DNA of 64,000 bases. It comes from Scedosporium boydii (taxonomy: Eukaryota > Ascomycota > Sordariomycetes > Microascales > Microascaceae). Of the stretch, positions 48,342 through 61,167 are shown in pieces (the stretch's first letter is position 1; the number at the start of each line of letters is the position of its first letter). Location of the stretch: NCBI GenBank assembly GCA_002221725.1, contig NJFT01000084.1, positions 1 to 64,000 on the forward strand, read 5' to 3'. The position numbers and the translations under genes were made by a program. The notes under the pieces are model-generated. The model had not been told where the DNA came from, made no database searches, and saw nothing but the letters and a program-made list of their open reading frames with translations.

Positions 48342-50104
48342 ACGAACTCTCACTCGGAAAACATTCCACGAGTGGCCCCCAAGCTCTGTATACGACATCT
48401 AATCAACATAATGATGCGGTCGCCTCTTTTCGCTTTTTCTCGGCATGCTCTCATCACGACGGTTGGGGACAAGTACTGCCACTTGGGTGAAGGCAAATGA
48501 TGCACCCGTGAGGGAGCTCGTGGGTCTTCGTCGAGGCGACTCTTGGCTTCCAGAAGTGGAAGTGTCGACATTGTCTGGCAGCACCCAACGGCACCTTCAC
48601 CGGTTAGCGCATTGTCCTTGACCCTGGTGCTAGGGGAGGGAGACTAGTTCTTTTTTCCGCTTTTCTCTTTTTCTTCAGCGAGGATTTATTGGCTTTATTC
48701 CTTTTTTTTACGTTTGGTTTCCTTCCCTTACAGCCCCCCCACAGCGTGATGGAGAAGATGAAGCAATAGGGTGTCACAATTTTTTATACCTTCGGCGATT
48801 GGCAACAGCAAGATTGTTTCCTGACTTCTGGTTGATCTCTATGTCCCTTCTTTTTCTTCAGTTCGTGTGTCTGACTTGTACACTTGAGCCTGCGAAGAAG
48901 GCGAGATAGAGGTAAATACGGGAAGGAAAGACGGCAAGAATGATGTCGAACGGAGACGGGAAAGCTCGTAGTCGTTAAGACGGGGCTAGTACATGTCTAC
49001 GTTGCGTGTTTGTGTGTCCATGTGTGAGTTGTGAGTATCAGCGTGAGTCGTGTGTTTGTAAGTGAGCGGCCGGATTTTTTTTTTTTTTTCTTTTTCTTTT
49101 TCTTTTTATGTTCTTGTTGGCAAGTGGAGGACTGGGAGGAGAGGAGAGCGGAGACTGGGCTGGGACAGAGACATCAGGGCGATGGGGATCGAGTGATGAG
49201 GCGAGAAGGAATGGGAGATGAGTTGGATTGGGGATTCTGGACATTCTGGTTGGGGGAGCCTGCCTGCTTTCTCGGTTCTTTTTCTTTACACTTGTACCTC
49301 TGGAGGGCAGTTCACCGTACCGTACGAGGAGGAAGGCCACCCCCCTTTTTTTGTTTTAAACACAGGCGTGGGCTATATCATACATGTATTTTTCCGTGTC
49401 TTTTCTTTTCTCTTAATCTTGGAATTTTTGGTTTTTTTTTTTCCTCCTCAATGTTATAAGAGAGTTGTTTACCCCCAGTTGGCTGAGAGAGCTGCTGCAT
49501 CCATATAGCACAAGTGACAGTGGTATTTGCCGAAGTTTAGTTTCTGGGTCCGTCAATGTGCAGGATGTTGACCGACTATTTCTCAAGCCAAGCACCTGGG
49601 GATGTAAGGGACCTGTGTATATAACATCATCAATGTGCTGCAGTCTTTAAGCACTCAGCCTGACTACTGCTACTGTTGGGGGGAAAGTATCGACACAACT
49701 ACAAAGTAGTACAGGGACAGGACTACAGGTTCCAGGACAACCTCGAGCATGATGCAGCATAGTTTTATGAATGCGTGGATGCTATCAGTCTGTGTGATTG
49801 ATATCAAACTTGATGTTGACCCAACTCAACCCCCCAGCCCGAACCCCATGAACCCCATCAATGCAAGTGAAAAAAGAGAGAACGTTTAACAAATTGTTTG
49901 GTATCCGCCATCGACCGTCGTAACCGCCGCCCGCCATAACCCCAGGAACAACTCGAAATAAGAAGGTAAAAAAATAGAAGAAAGAAGGAAGAGAGTGGAA
50001 GACACGTCAAGGCAAATCCGAAGTCAAAATGAGGCAACACAGGCGTGTGTATACGTGACTATGCTCGCTCGTTAAGAAGAATCGCGATGGAAGAGGACGG
50101 GTTT
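48342..50104. other. Convergent intergenic region with T-rich tracts
   Basis: The rho1 3' UTR and flank run to the 3' end of the 33-aa gene. A T15 tract at 49075-49089 followed by three CTTTTT units makes a simple T/C repeat. No gene was recognised. Confidence 0.65.
49075..49107 (+). repeat. T15 plus (CTTTTT)n simple repeat
   Basis: Fifteen consecutive T at 49075-49089, followed by three CTTTTT units. Downstream of rho1. Confidence 0.9.
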
Positions 50105-50287
50105 TTAGTTGGGGCAAGTCTAGAGATCGAGAGAGGATCGAGTCAGTATATGAGAGAACAATGAAGAGAGAGCGAGGGAGAGGATAGAGAGGGAACGTAC
50201 GGCGCCGCAAGAACCGCAAGTCTTGGAGCCGCCAGCGGCGGCACCGCACTTGGGGCAGGTGGTGTGGAAGTTGACGAGTTCCTGCAT
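50105..50287 (-). CDS. 33-residue CxxC microprotein, two exons
   Basis: Exon 1 (50287-50201) encodes 29 codons starting MQELVNFHTTCPKCG. An 81-nt intron (donor GTACGT, acceptor CTCTAG) leads to exon 2 (50119-50105), which adds only ACT TGC CCC AAC and a TAA stop. The product has CPKC, CGSC and a final TCP: two CxxC knuckles plus a fifth Cys, the pattern of a minimal zinc ribbon. The ATG context (GTCACC before ATG) is excellent; the frame is open upstream but has no ATG there. I have some memory of near-identical tiny proteins in other filamentous ascomycetes, which would argue for a real gene, but this needs a search. Function is unknown. It would normally be missed because of its size and intron. 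Confidence 0.72.
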
Positions 50288-51795
50288 GGTGACTGTCGTT
50301 GGGGATTTCAATAATTTTCTTTGAAAACGAAGTTCCTTTTTGGGGGTTGAAAAATGAGAGAGAGACTCGGCGGTGAGACGGACGGGAGAAGAGAGAGAAG
50401 TGCTAGGCAAGCTGGGAGAGTGGAAGGTCTCTTCAACTTATACGCAGATGATGGAAAGAGAGAGTGTGTGTGTGAAGGAGGGGGTGGGGTGGGTGCGGGG
50501 GTGGGTTGGATGGGATGGATCGACGTGGTGTTGGAGGTTCTTGTTTTTCGAAACTGATGAATGCAGAACCTCAGCTTACAAGTTGTGACTGGGGGGGAAT
50601 TGGATGGAAAAGTGGTCCAACGATGATGGATTTTTTCTGTTTACTGGTCTGACCTTTAACGTGAGGAGTTGCGTCGGGAACACTTTTTGTTCAAGGCGGT
50701 CAGTTGAAAATCTTCGTACTCGTTCTCTAATTTCTGAGGAAGCTCGTGATGTCTCCGCGGGGCTCCTCCGTTCTTTCCTCTCGAATTCGAGCCCTTCTCG
50801 AGAACTAAAACTTGACTTCTTCTTCGAGGCTCTACTCTATATCTTGCCGTTACCTATTCATCTAGTCGTTCGTTGACAATCACCTCCAGCAGAAGCCTGA
50901 CCAAAACGAAATGCAAAACAACTTAGATAATAGATACGAAAACCGAGACGTTCGGAATCAGACTTGCACGAGAAAGCAACGCTCCGCCATCCAATCCAAA
51001 CCAAGTATCTCCTCGAGGCGAAAGACACCACCCCCGCTCCTCTTGCTTCACCCACACTGGCCGCATCGTGAGCCACTCACAGCGCTGCTATTTGATCACA
51101 CAGACCTATCATCTGCCGTGCTAGGGTCCCTAAGTTCCCGCTTTCCCTTCGTCGGAAGCTTTTTTCGTTGCTTACACTTTTTGTGCCTGTCCGCCTCGTT
51201 ATCGTTGTTGTCTAGACTCTAGGCCCGTGTTGGATCCACTTGGGTTCTTTTTCTTTCCGCGAGAAGCTTCGCGAGTCTGTTCGAGCCTTGATCCTCGGCG
51301 TTAGGCCTGGAGAAGTCTTGGCTGGTCATCTATCAATCCCACATGTCACGCTATTCCTGTCCTTACCTCGCTTACAGTCTACACGACGTGATAACATCTT
51401 CCGTTGTCCCTTCTCTAAGTCCCTTCTCTAACTCTTTCACTCAGAGAGAGACCTCGATAATACCAGGGATACTTGGTGCCATATATATTACAACGTTGAT
51501 ATCCTACGCTCTAAGAGGAAGGCTGCCGCCAGGCACATTATCGTCCCAGGTTTCAAGGAACATGTTGAACCCTCCATCTAAAACCATCCATATCAGACTC
51601 CATACGACATGCTTCCCCTTGCTCGACTTTAACCCCTTTTTTTTTCTTCTCTATACGTGTAGAAAAAGACACAGACACAAAACAAAATGTGTTTCCATCC
51701 ATAACATGACAAAAGAACAGTTAAATGTAATATAACAAAAGAGGAGGGCCTCGTAGTGGTAACAACAAGCCTCGAATTGGGTTCGCTTTTTTCTC
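50288..51795. other. Intergenic region
   Basis: Spacer of 1.5 kb between two minus-strand genes. It carries the promoter of the 33-aa gene (a GA-rich and GT-rich patch at about 50450-50540) and the 3' flank of the transporter gene. No gene was recognised. Confidence 0.6.
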
Positions 51796-53752
51796 TTACA
51801 TGCACTGCGCAGGACCCCCCTCGCCATTAACAATCCTCTCCACCGCCTGAAAAATACTCACAACCAACACCAAGCATCCAAACGCCACGACACCACACGC
51901 CACATACGTCTTCCACGACCTCGCCGTCAACTTGATATAGCACAGCGGCGGCAATATATACGCCAACGCACACGCGCTCGTAGCCCCCACGAGCTCGAAC
52001 ACGGCGCCGAGGTCGCAGGTGATGAGGCTCAGAACCATGGCCGAGACGACGAGGCTCGAGCTGAAGATGAGGTGGAGGTTCATGTTGAACGGTTCCCCCG
52101 GGAAAAAGTAGTTGAACATGACCTCGCGGCACACGAAGGCTTCGAGGGGTAGGGTGGTGAGCATGTTGAGCCCGAAGCAGAGACGGGCAACGTTGACCAT
52201 GGTGTTGTCGGGGGAGAAGTTGTTGAGGACGTTACCGAGGGTTTTGTCGCCGAAGACGAGGAAGCCGGAGAGGGCGAGGACGAGGCAGGCGAGCATGGAG
52301 ATGCCGGTGGAGTAGTGCGTTACGCGGGAGAAGCGGTCGATGGTGGGGGTTTTGAGGGAGCCGTAGATTAGGAGGGAATTATGATGACATACGAAAGCTA
52401 GGGAGATCGATACTGTGTTAGTGAGGGAGAAGAAAGAAAAGAAAAAAAAGCTGTCTCCTGTTCTTACCGAATGATATAACGCCGATAGCTTGGAAAATGC
52501 CGTCGTTTATAAAAAGGTGTTGTTTGGTGATGGTCCCTCTCTCTTCCTTCGGGACGAGGAAACCTTGCACCACGACAGTGACCACAATCACTGCCATACT
52601 GACGAGTGCGAGCGTGCTAGCTTTCGCAAGCTACCAAACCGTCTTGTTAGCCAACCGAGCTCCAAGTCCACATCCAACAGCATCACCAAATCTAAAACCC
52701 CGCCTCCCCCCCCTTTTTCCCTTCCTCCCGCTCAGACTCACCTTTGCAATATCTCGATACAGCGTTAGCGGATAGCTAATCCCCAGCACAAACACAACAA
52801 TCACAACCCTCCTATCCGCCAACAACCCAAACACCGGCATCTCCCCCAACGAAGGCCATATAGCCTGCAGCACATGCGGAATCGTGTCCCCCACAATCAC
52901 CCCGAACGCCACCATGCCCCCAAACGCAAACGCCCACTGCGCCACCGATATGGCGATCAACCCCGGTCTACCGAAACAGTGCTGCACCGTCCCCTGGAAG
53001 CTGTTGGCGCCGCTGAGCTTGCTGTTCACGACGATGAGCCGTATCGTCCAGTCCACCGCGATCGTCAGCCCCACCAGCAGCGCGATGCCCGCCACGAGCC
53101 CCGCCTGCCGTAACGCGTAGGGTTGGCCGATGATGCCTGCGCCTATGATCGAGTTGGCCATGTTCATGAATGCGGACCGCAGGCCCGATTTCGGCCGGCG
53201 GCGCTCTTCTTCGGCCCATGAGTGTACGTCGCCGTCGCCCCAGGGCCCGTTGGCTACCGTTACCGACGGCGCCTCGATATCTGTGAGCAACGGTCTCCGC
53301 GTTTGAGAGTTACGACTGCTTCTCGTATCGTCGCCGCTGTCATCGTCGTCGCTATCGCAACCCTCGAGAACTTCGAAGGAAGAGCCCCGTTCGTCGTCCG
53401 TCGACTCCCGGATGGTATAATCCCGAGGCGGCTCCAACACCGAGGGCGTCAGGTCAAACCGCACTCTATTCGCACTGCGCGGCGTCCGCGGCGACGTCAC
53501 CAGCACTGGAGACGGTATCCGCGCCTGTAATCTAGGGGAAGGTTTGTTCACCGGCGACGGCTTCATCATGCCGCCGTTGGGCGCCGGCGCGGCGAGCCCA
53601 TGGTTGTTCGCGCCTGGGGGAAAGTCGAGCTCGTCGTCGGAGTAGGATGTTCGGGGGGCGAGAAGGCTAGTCTCCTCTTCGTGAGTCGTCGTTGTCGTAG
53701 GGGTTGAGCCGTCCTCGCGCCTGGGGGCTCCGTCGGTCCTGGCCTTGGCCAT
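51796..53752 (-). CDS. Avt2-like amino-acid transporter (AAAP family)
   Basis: Three exons (53752-52742, 52630-52468, 52397-51796; introns 111 and 70 nt) encode 591 aa. Residues 1-185 are a disordered, acidic cytosolic tail (contains SDDDDSGDD). The rest is the AAAP/SLC38 fold with about ten to eleven membrane helices, starting with the signature FMNMANSIIGAGIIGQPYAL, then VDWTIRLIVVNSKLSGANSF, GDTIPHVLQAIWP and FVCHHNSLLIYGSL. These blocks are closest to yeast Avt2 and SLC38A7/11-type carriers, which move neutral amino acids across vacuolar or other internal membranes by H+ exchange or symport. Substrate and membrane cannot be decided from sequence. Each splice join falls inside a conserved helix and restores it. 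Confidence 0.93.
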
Positions 53753-55291
53753 TGTGGTGGGCTACGCTGGCATTTTGCGCACAGGAGTGACGGTCCTGTG
53801 TTCCGTTTCTAGCTCGGGGGAAAGGTAAGCTGTAGCTCGTCGGGTTTTCTATCGGTGGTAGGGTAAACCGAGAAGGACAGAAGAAAAAGAAAGACAGGAA
53901 CGGACGGGGACAGGATCGTATGTATTATCGCCGGGAAAATTCACCAGAATCAAAATGGCTGACGGTTGAACAATGTAACAATGTGTCGTTGAAAGAAGAA
54001 ACACTTGAATGCGGACGGGTGCCAGACGGGGGGTGCGGAAGCGACGGAAGATGCCGAATCAGGGGCGAATAAAAGGTTTGATGTTATAGCTTCAGCGCCA
54101 GTGAATTTTAAAGTTCCAGCGTCGCTGCCTCGTTTGAGGTACCTCAGCACGTTTGCGCTAGGCGGAATCCCGCGTATCTCGCAAACTCGCATTCCCAAAC
54201 CGCGTGGAAATTTGGAGACCACAGCACTATCAGAGCTTATACCTGTGTACTGGATGTGCTCTTATCAATGCCTCGTGCTATTCTTCTTTATACTTTCGAA
54301 ATCATAAGCTGTGCTCAAAATCAATACCGCTGCGATGCTTGTACTTAGTACTCAATGGACTCTCGATTCTCTCCCAGAGCTGATTCGCTTCTCTTTCGGT
54401 GGTCACCAATGTCCGCCGCCGACATGATTTTTACGGAATGCATATGCCTAGATGCCGAGCACTCTTCGGCTTCCTTTTCCTGACCCAAGATTGCGCGGCC
54501 TCCCGGAGCTTCGGGGTGAGGTAAAGTCCCTCAGGCCTAGGGTTGGCGTGCCCCCGGAAGACCGAAGATCAAGATGGGTTGATATTACCACTTGCCCAGG
54601 ATAAATTAGTGCCGCAGCCAGCAGGGTTCCCTAATACCAATCATTCCAGCGGCCCTCAATGACCCCTGAAATCCTAATTCTCTGGGAAATCGATTAGTTC
54701 AGGAGGCACAGACATCATTGATGATGAATTTCTTCGTACTTCGTACCGGATCCGATCGTTGCAGGAACAGAAGTCCCTCTCCAAATTCCCCTTCAATACG
54801 CAGCATGCAGAATGTTAATCCTTCTTTTCAACTAATCCTAGTCTTATTACAATGGTAGTACAGGGTGTAAAACCAGAGAGGCTTCTTGGGGGGATCTCCA
54901 TCCCCCACCTCTCTCTGTCCTCCTCTCATGTATATGTATGTCCCAGACCTAGAAGAGTTGTCCTCTTCTCTCTTCTCCAGCCATTTCGGGTATCATTTGA
55001 TGTGTAAAAACAGAATCGAAGTAAAACCAAACAAGCGAATGTAGCCAAAAATACCGTTAGATGCCTAAAAACTGTGTGTTGCCATCTTCCATGCCATGTT
55101 GCAAGAGTAGTTGTCTTCCTCCTCTTTTCATTGTCGAAAATAACGATTGTATATGCAAAGGCATACGCGCCTCGTTGCGCCCTCGCCCTGCCTGGGCTAG
55201 ATACCTATCAACACAAGGAGCCAAATACTCCACGACTCCATTCTCCAGTACCACTTCCCCCCTCGTTACACACAGATCCATCAATTGATCC
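53753..55291. other. Intergenic region
   Basis: 1.5 kb between two minus-strand genes: promoter of the transporter and 3' flank of the protease. One TACTTCGTA copy at 54737, directly preceded by CTTCG so that CTTCGTA is partly doubled. No gene was recognised. Confidence 0.6.
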
Positions 55292-57030
55292 TTACAGCAC
55301 ATGAGCGAATGTGGAGACAGCTAGTACAATCATCCACAGGTAATTGTGAGGTAACCGCCAGGACAGTAACCCAGCCTGGCTAGACTTTGATGATGAGTTG
55401 GCAGACTCGGCAGTAGCTGCTGCCTCCTCTGCACCGCCCGAAGAGCCGCCGGCCCGCGAAGTCTCGGGTCCGCCAACGCCCATGGGTGGTACGCCCGCTG
55501 TTGTCGAGACAGAAGCGGGAGACGCTGTCGTTGCCTGGTTGTTTTCGGTTGAGCTACTTGGCGGCGGCGCGGGAGCTTCGGCGGATCGAGAACCGAACCC
55601 TATCCATCACGTGTTAGCATACATGGGAGAGATATTGCAAAAGGGCTAAACCAAGTGATGGCTCAAAAACCTACCAATCTTCAGTTCGTCCATGTCAAAG
55701 ACGGCATAGACGTTCTTGAGGAAGACGGCACCGAGAAGCCAGCTATTAGGGACAACCTCATGACCGTAAATGTTGCTCTTGCACAGGCCATTCTCGGGTG
55801 GACCACTAATCCAATCTGCGGGTTGTACATTGTAGCTCTTGCCGGAAAAGGTAAACGTGATGGACTGAGTCGTGTCGCAGGGAACCTTCCAGTTCACGCC
55901 ATCCGAACTCGATGCCCCCTGGATGAGACCGTGGAGAGCCTTCGCATCCTCTGGCGGTCCGAAAATGAAGGAAGTCCCGGTGTCGATGTAGCCCAAACGT
56001 CCCTTGATCCCTAGCGTCTTATCGCCAGCGCCCAGGTCGTCGAGCGGGATTGCCCAATCGGTCGTGGTCTTCTGTGGAACGTTGGTGTAACTGATTTCGC
56101 CAGTGTATTTCTTCTCATTGATGCCACCCAAAGTGAGCTCGCCCTCGTTCTGTCCGGAGGATCCGCGGTTCAGGTAGACGGAAAATACGTTCGACTTGAG
56201 CTTCCCCGATTCCTTGAGCTTGACAGCAAATGTCTCCGTCTTCGTCTCCGTCATCGACATGCCGAGAATGCCGTCAAAAGGAAAATGCTTAAAATCATCG
56301 GACGTGTGATCAGCAACGCCGAACTTCATGGTGATATCGAAGTCGCCGAGGTGGATCGAATCCTCGACGCTGGGGCCGGTTACGGATCCAGAGCCGTAGT
56401 TGACGGAGAAATTCGAGTCGAGGCCCTTTGCCGTGGTTGACTTGGACAGGTCGAAGGTATCGTGCAGCGTGCAGGGATCCGCCGTGCAATCCGAGCCCAT
56501 GACCCAGGTCGTACCCGCACCCGTGTCGAGAAGCATGTACATGGGCTCCTTCGTCGAGCCTAGCTGGACCTTGAGGAAGTACGCATAATCTTTTCCATCC
56601 TGGTAGATACCGACGGCGTTCGAGAGTTCGGGCTTCTTCGGTTCCACGACGGCGTACTGGTTGTCTCGCTTGTTGGCTGCCCGTGCCGGGAGCCGAGTCG
56701 ATCGGTGTCGGACATATTTTCTCGACAGCCACCGGGCCTCACGAAGAACATCCTCCTCGGTTGCATCCTCGACCTATGGGGAAAGAATGTCAGTTTCGGA
56801 GTGCCCGATCCTGTTGAGTCAAGAATCCATACCTTTCTTTCGGTTACCCGATGAATGTCTACGGTCACGGGCGACCTCTTCACCTCGTCTCCAGAATCGA
56901 CTGTTGATCGTTGTCCGGTCTCGGCTTCATCCCCACAGCTACCATCGACTCGGCATGGCTCCCAGATAAACAGCGCATTTGTGCATACGGCCCATAGCAA
57001 GAGCTGGACAAAGACAACAAAAATCTTCAT
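55292..57030 (-). CDS. GPI-anchored pepsin-type aspartic protease (yapsin-like)
   Basis: Three exons (57030-56833, 56773-55675, 55599-55292; introns 59 and 75 nt) encode 534 aa. A signal peptide (MKIFVVFVQLLLWAVCTNA) is followed by a pro-region with a KR cleavage site at residues 101-102. The A1 peptidase domain has both catalytic motifs, D149-TG in LLDTGAGTTWV and D330-TG in YIDTGTSFIFG, plus the flap tyrosine in VNYGSGSVTG. The C terminus has a Ser/Thr/Pro/Gly-rich spacer and a hydrophobic end (LWMIVLAVSTFAHVL), a GPI-attachment signal. Such enzymes sit on the plasma membrane or wall and process surface proteins or act in nutrition or pathogen-host contact. The chromosomal neighbours do not specify its role. 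Confidence 0.94.
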
Positions 57031-60000
57031 ACTTGTTTGCCAAGATTACAGCTCACAAAGTTGTTTCTAGCGGTGGGTGAAAACCCAGCCAAAAGCGCTC
57101 CCCAGAGATGTGTGCTAGCTGTTAGATGGTGGGCATCTGGCAACGTGAGAGATAGAATCCCTAGCAAGGAAACCCAGCCACAACTTCCAATTAAGCAAGT
57201 ATGGACTACTCTGTAGGTTCACTGTCTGGTACTGGTCCTGCAGTTTGTCGTGGTGATGCGTAATGCAAAAGGCGATTAGGAAGAGCGTCAAGCTGAACAG
57301 AACACAAGCAAAAAAGAGACGGAAAAAAAATCGATACAGAGAAGCGAAAGAGATCGGTTTGTAAGCCCAGCCCTGGAGAAGAGGGATATGTCGATGTTCG
57401 TATGTTCGGGACCGGCCACAACTTGGAAGACAATGCTTGACTACCAAGAAGCGTAGAGTAGGTGACGGCGGAGGAGGAACACTGCGGACGGGGGATTTAT
57501 AGAGGGCGGGTGAACGAGCGAGACTCCATTCGGCTCAAGGATCGAAGTATTGCGAGGCTATTACGAGATTATGCGATGTACCGGGAGAACGGGGACCGAG
57601 AAAACAAGCCAAAACTGGTTCATGAAGAGACGAGGCGGAAACTAGTGTATCAAGAGATGCACGCTCAAGGAGGCGAGTGAAGAAAAGGAGATAGAAGTCT
57701 TGGTACGGGGCCGTGGGACCTTACGGCGCAAGACAGACGCCACGGGGGAAGGCGTGGAGAGTGAGTGGAGCGTTGACGACGGCGGCGGCGAAATGCAGCG
57801 GCGACGACGACAACAACGACGTCGTTAAAAGGGTAAGAAGGGGAGCGAGAGGGGGGAGGGGATAAGAGGTAGTAGAGGAGAAAGTTGGCTTCTCTCCGAA
57901 GTATCATATAATAATCATCAGGGTACAATGGGGACTACTTCGTAACATCAAATAGTATGTCAGTCTGCCCAGTCAAGAGGCACAGGCGGCGCGTGGAGGC
58001 GTGCAGTGCATACGAACATTGAAGTATACCACAGTAATCCTGCACATCAAAATTCCCAAGACCACAGGTCATGTTCTGTTGGAAAGTGGATACATGAAAG
58101 TACTTTATACCTCGTATTGCGCGCCATAAAGAAGATTTTAAGTAGGTATAATGTACAATGCCTGCCATGTCGTATCTCGGGCCGGGGTCAGTTGACAAGG
58201 TACTCCTCGCCTCGTATGTTGGTCCTCGAGAAGACATGACGAAGTACTTCATTGTGGAGAATGACACTCAGAGACACCTTGACAAAGGTGTCCTGGCACA
58301 GACAGAAATGTGGAGAGTTACTTTGAACCATAGCTTCGTAGTGTACATTTTAGATGACCCCATGGCAGGGGACCTGGACATTTTTTGGCTTAAATTTGAT
58401 GAAGTGCTCAGTCATGGTGAGCCCTGGCTTAATCGTGCACGAAGCATCAAGATGTAGTGTAGTTTTGCAGACCACACCTCGTCGGTCCCTTCCGCGCTTT
58501 CAATTTCGTGGTGTTGTTTTGTGCAGCTTTTAATGGGCTCCAAAGCTCCAAAGCTAACTAAGCCATACGAGGTTTTTAGTGCACCACGCAATCCACAATA
58601 TGCTCTTCGGAGCACTACATATTAGTACACTGTTAAGAACCCGGGGTCGAAGAAAAGTCCGCAGAAGCCGAGGAGACGGGGCATGTGGTCCAATCGCTTG
58701 GCGGCGCCATTAGATTTCCCTAGCATTTCTCCAACCTCGTTTTCCTCATTTTCTCGTTTACTGGCCATTTGATGCCACCCAAGGCCTGCTGCTTCGAACC
58801 CTTTCGGAAGCTGCATTTTATTATCTTTGGTCCCACCTGGCCCACCCCGGCTCAGACCATGACGAAATGGGACGACGACATGTCCAGCCGAGACTTTCGA
58901 GGTACCCTCCAGCTGTAGATTCCACCGCTCTGATTGGCCGCCTGCCGGAAAGATGGCGGCCCTGGCTCCACGTGAGAAGTAGTTCGAGGTCTCGCGTCAT
59001 TGGCGATTTGCAGGCCTCCCCTTTTTACCCTGAGCGAGGATGGCAAGGATCTGCTGCTAATTAAATAAGCTAACCCTGTCGTCTTGGCCGAAGCCACCAT
59101 TGGTCAATTGTTTCTAGAGGAACCAGCCATAAAATGTGTGTTCAGAATGTCGAAATCCAGGAACGTGAACCCTGTGCTGTTTGTCACCGGGTTTGATTAG
59201 TATACGGCGTAATCAAGATAGTTTGCGAGTTTAATTCATTCCCCAACATTTCAGCATCACATCCAAGCCATGTCCGAGTGTCAGATCGTCGTGATCTGCT
59301 TCTGTTAATCACCACTTGGCACATCCAAGATTGGGGTTGCACCGAGTGCTTAATATTCCGGGGCAGTGATCATATCTTGTCCTCTGCCCCCTCTATCCTA
59401 GTGCTAACTGATAAGACCGGGCTCATCTCAGACCCAATACCACATGGGCCACAGTCCAATAGATCACCGCCTCTGCCCTTACCCCTGAGTCAGGCATCCC
59501 CCACCACGTCCAGGTCGGCTCGCCTTAGAACCCTGCCTTGTTAGCTTCGATCTCAAACCGCCACTCTAACTCAAGAGCCCTTCGCAAAATTAGTGCTTGG
59601 GTCTTATAACCATCAAGATCTATCACTTTTTGCACCCCGCCGGTTCGAGGCAAGCGCTAGGTTTTGGATGGGCATTGATCCTAATACCGTCGACTTTGAT
59701 CGCTCTCGAGCAGTGGAGCAGGTTCAAAGATGGAAAGATTGACATTCCACTCCGTATTTCGTACACTACCTTGATGTACGCATCCGCATACTCCACAAAC
59801 CTAGTTCGTAGACCGAGGGGAACTTCTTATGCTGCACACCATCTTCCAGAACGGGCGGCTGCAAACCCAAACTCCGAGAGACTGGGGCCTCGCACCGTCT
59901 AAGACCTTATGTCGACCTTAATTTCCATTGGTGGTCAGCGCTGCACACTTGGCTTTTCGTGGCGGCAGATGGTGCTCATCAGCGATTATTGATCGAGGAA

Positions 60001-61167
60001 TACGAGGCTCGAGGACCCAACGACATTCGATAAGCTTGCATGGCACACCTGTCCTCACCGGGCCGGTATAAGACACCAACTCAAACAGTCTCTAGGAATA
60101 TTAATTTATGCCATGCCTCATCGCCTTGTCACACTGACAAGGGCTCAGGAAACTGACCGACTTTGTCCTCCTTGCCGCTCATGCTCAGGGGTTCGACCTC
60201 CAGCTGTCTAGTTTAGTGTACTGCTAGCAGAAATCCATACTTCGTAATATTACTCCATCGACTGATCCTTGAGCGCTGAAAAAGCCTCAATGCTCCACAA
60301 GATCAATGCCCTTCGTATTTTCCGCTTCGCACAGACGCAGACATTGGAGTGTCATCGAGAATGACAGTCCAGGTCCGGGTCTAATTGCAAATGCACCTCT
60401 CGGGAGTATCGGGAGCACAAGTGCAAGTTGTACGTTGCAGTGGGGGCAGTGCCAAGGTGGAGGCCATTCATGTTCTCTATTGATCCTTCAAGATTCGCTC
60501 CACTGAACTGTTGATGAGAATTGACCCAAGCGCAACCATTAGGTCTTGACAAGCCACACTGAAAGAACATAGGCAGGAATCCGAGATGTGAAACGCGAGC
60601 TTGCATGGCGGCGGATATTTCTCCACAAGTCGACGGACAGTTGTCAGTCGTCCACAAAACACAGCATGTGCATCCAGAATCACAAGAGACTATTCCCACG
60701 CCATGTTTCGGCGAAGTCTAAAGCTGCGAAGTCCTCAGTATACTCCATAGTAAGGAGGTGGACTACAAAGAGTAAACTGGTGAATTATACATCGGGACCT
60801 GTTCATTGGAGTTGGGATAATCGCTGAACTGCTTGTAGCCGGTCCTCAGGCCAGGCGGGCTGCCTTTCTGGGGTAAAATTCGATCTTTTGGATATCAACT
60901 AACACTGCAAGCACACAAAGTCCTACACCCGTATTTTGATCGCGTATTACGACGCCGATGGCTCGGAACACTCCACCGAAAACACTAGAGACTAACAAAA
61001 ATCTATTGTTTCCATATCCTGTTTCTGTGGCGTCAAGAACATGCCCAGTTCTCGCTAGTTTGAGAAGAATTGGTCGACTTGAAACATTTCCAGACCAAAA
61101 CAAGTAAACATCCCTCAGGGCAAAAGAAAAACCAACACGCGAAAAGAAAAGGAAAAAAGCGGGACCC
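57031..61167. other. 4.1 kb intergenic region
   Basis: The protease promoter and the 3' flank of the PTAR1-like gene. TACTTCGTA copies lie at 57936 and 60238. All open frames are at most about 115 codons and show no protein-family features. A GC-rich triplet-like stretch (GGCGGC and GACGAC words) lies at about 57775-57825. Confidence 0.65.
57495..57501 (-). promoter_or_regulatory. Candidate TATA box of the protease gene
   Basis: Reads TATAAAT on the minus strand, about 465 bp upstream of the protease ATG and followed by a CT-rich stretch. This would imply a leader of roughly 430 nt, perhaps intron-containing. Confidence 0.4.

Noticed and set aside
57462..57680. 72-codon charged plus-strand frame near the protease promoter
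   Set aside because: It lies across the presumed TATA box and leader of the protease gene on the other strand, has no domain and has no conserved start context.
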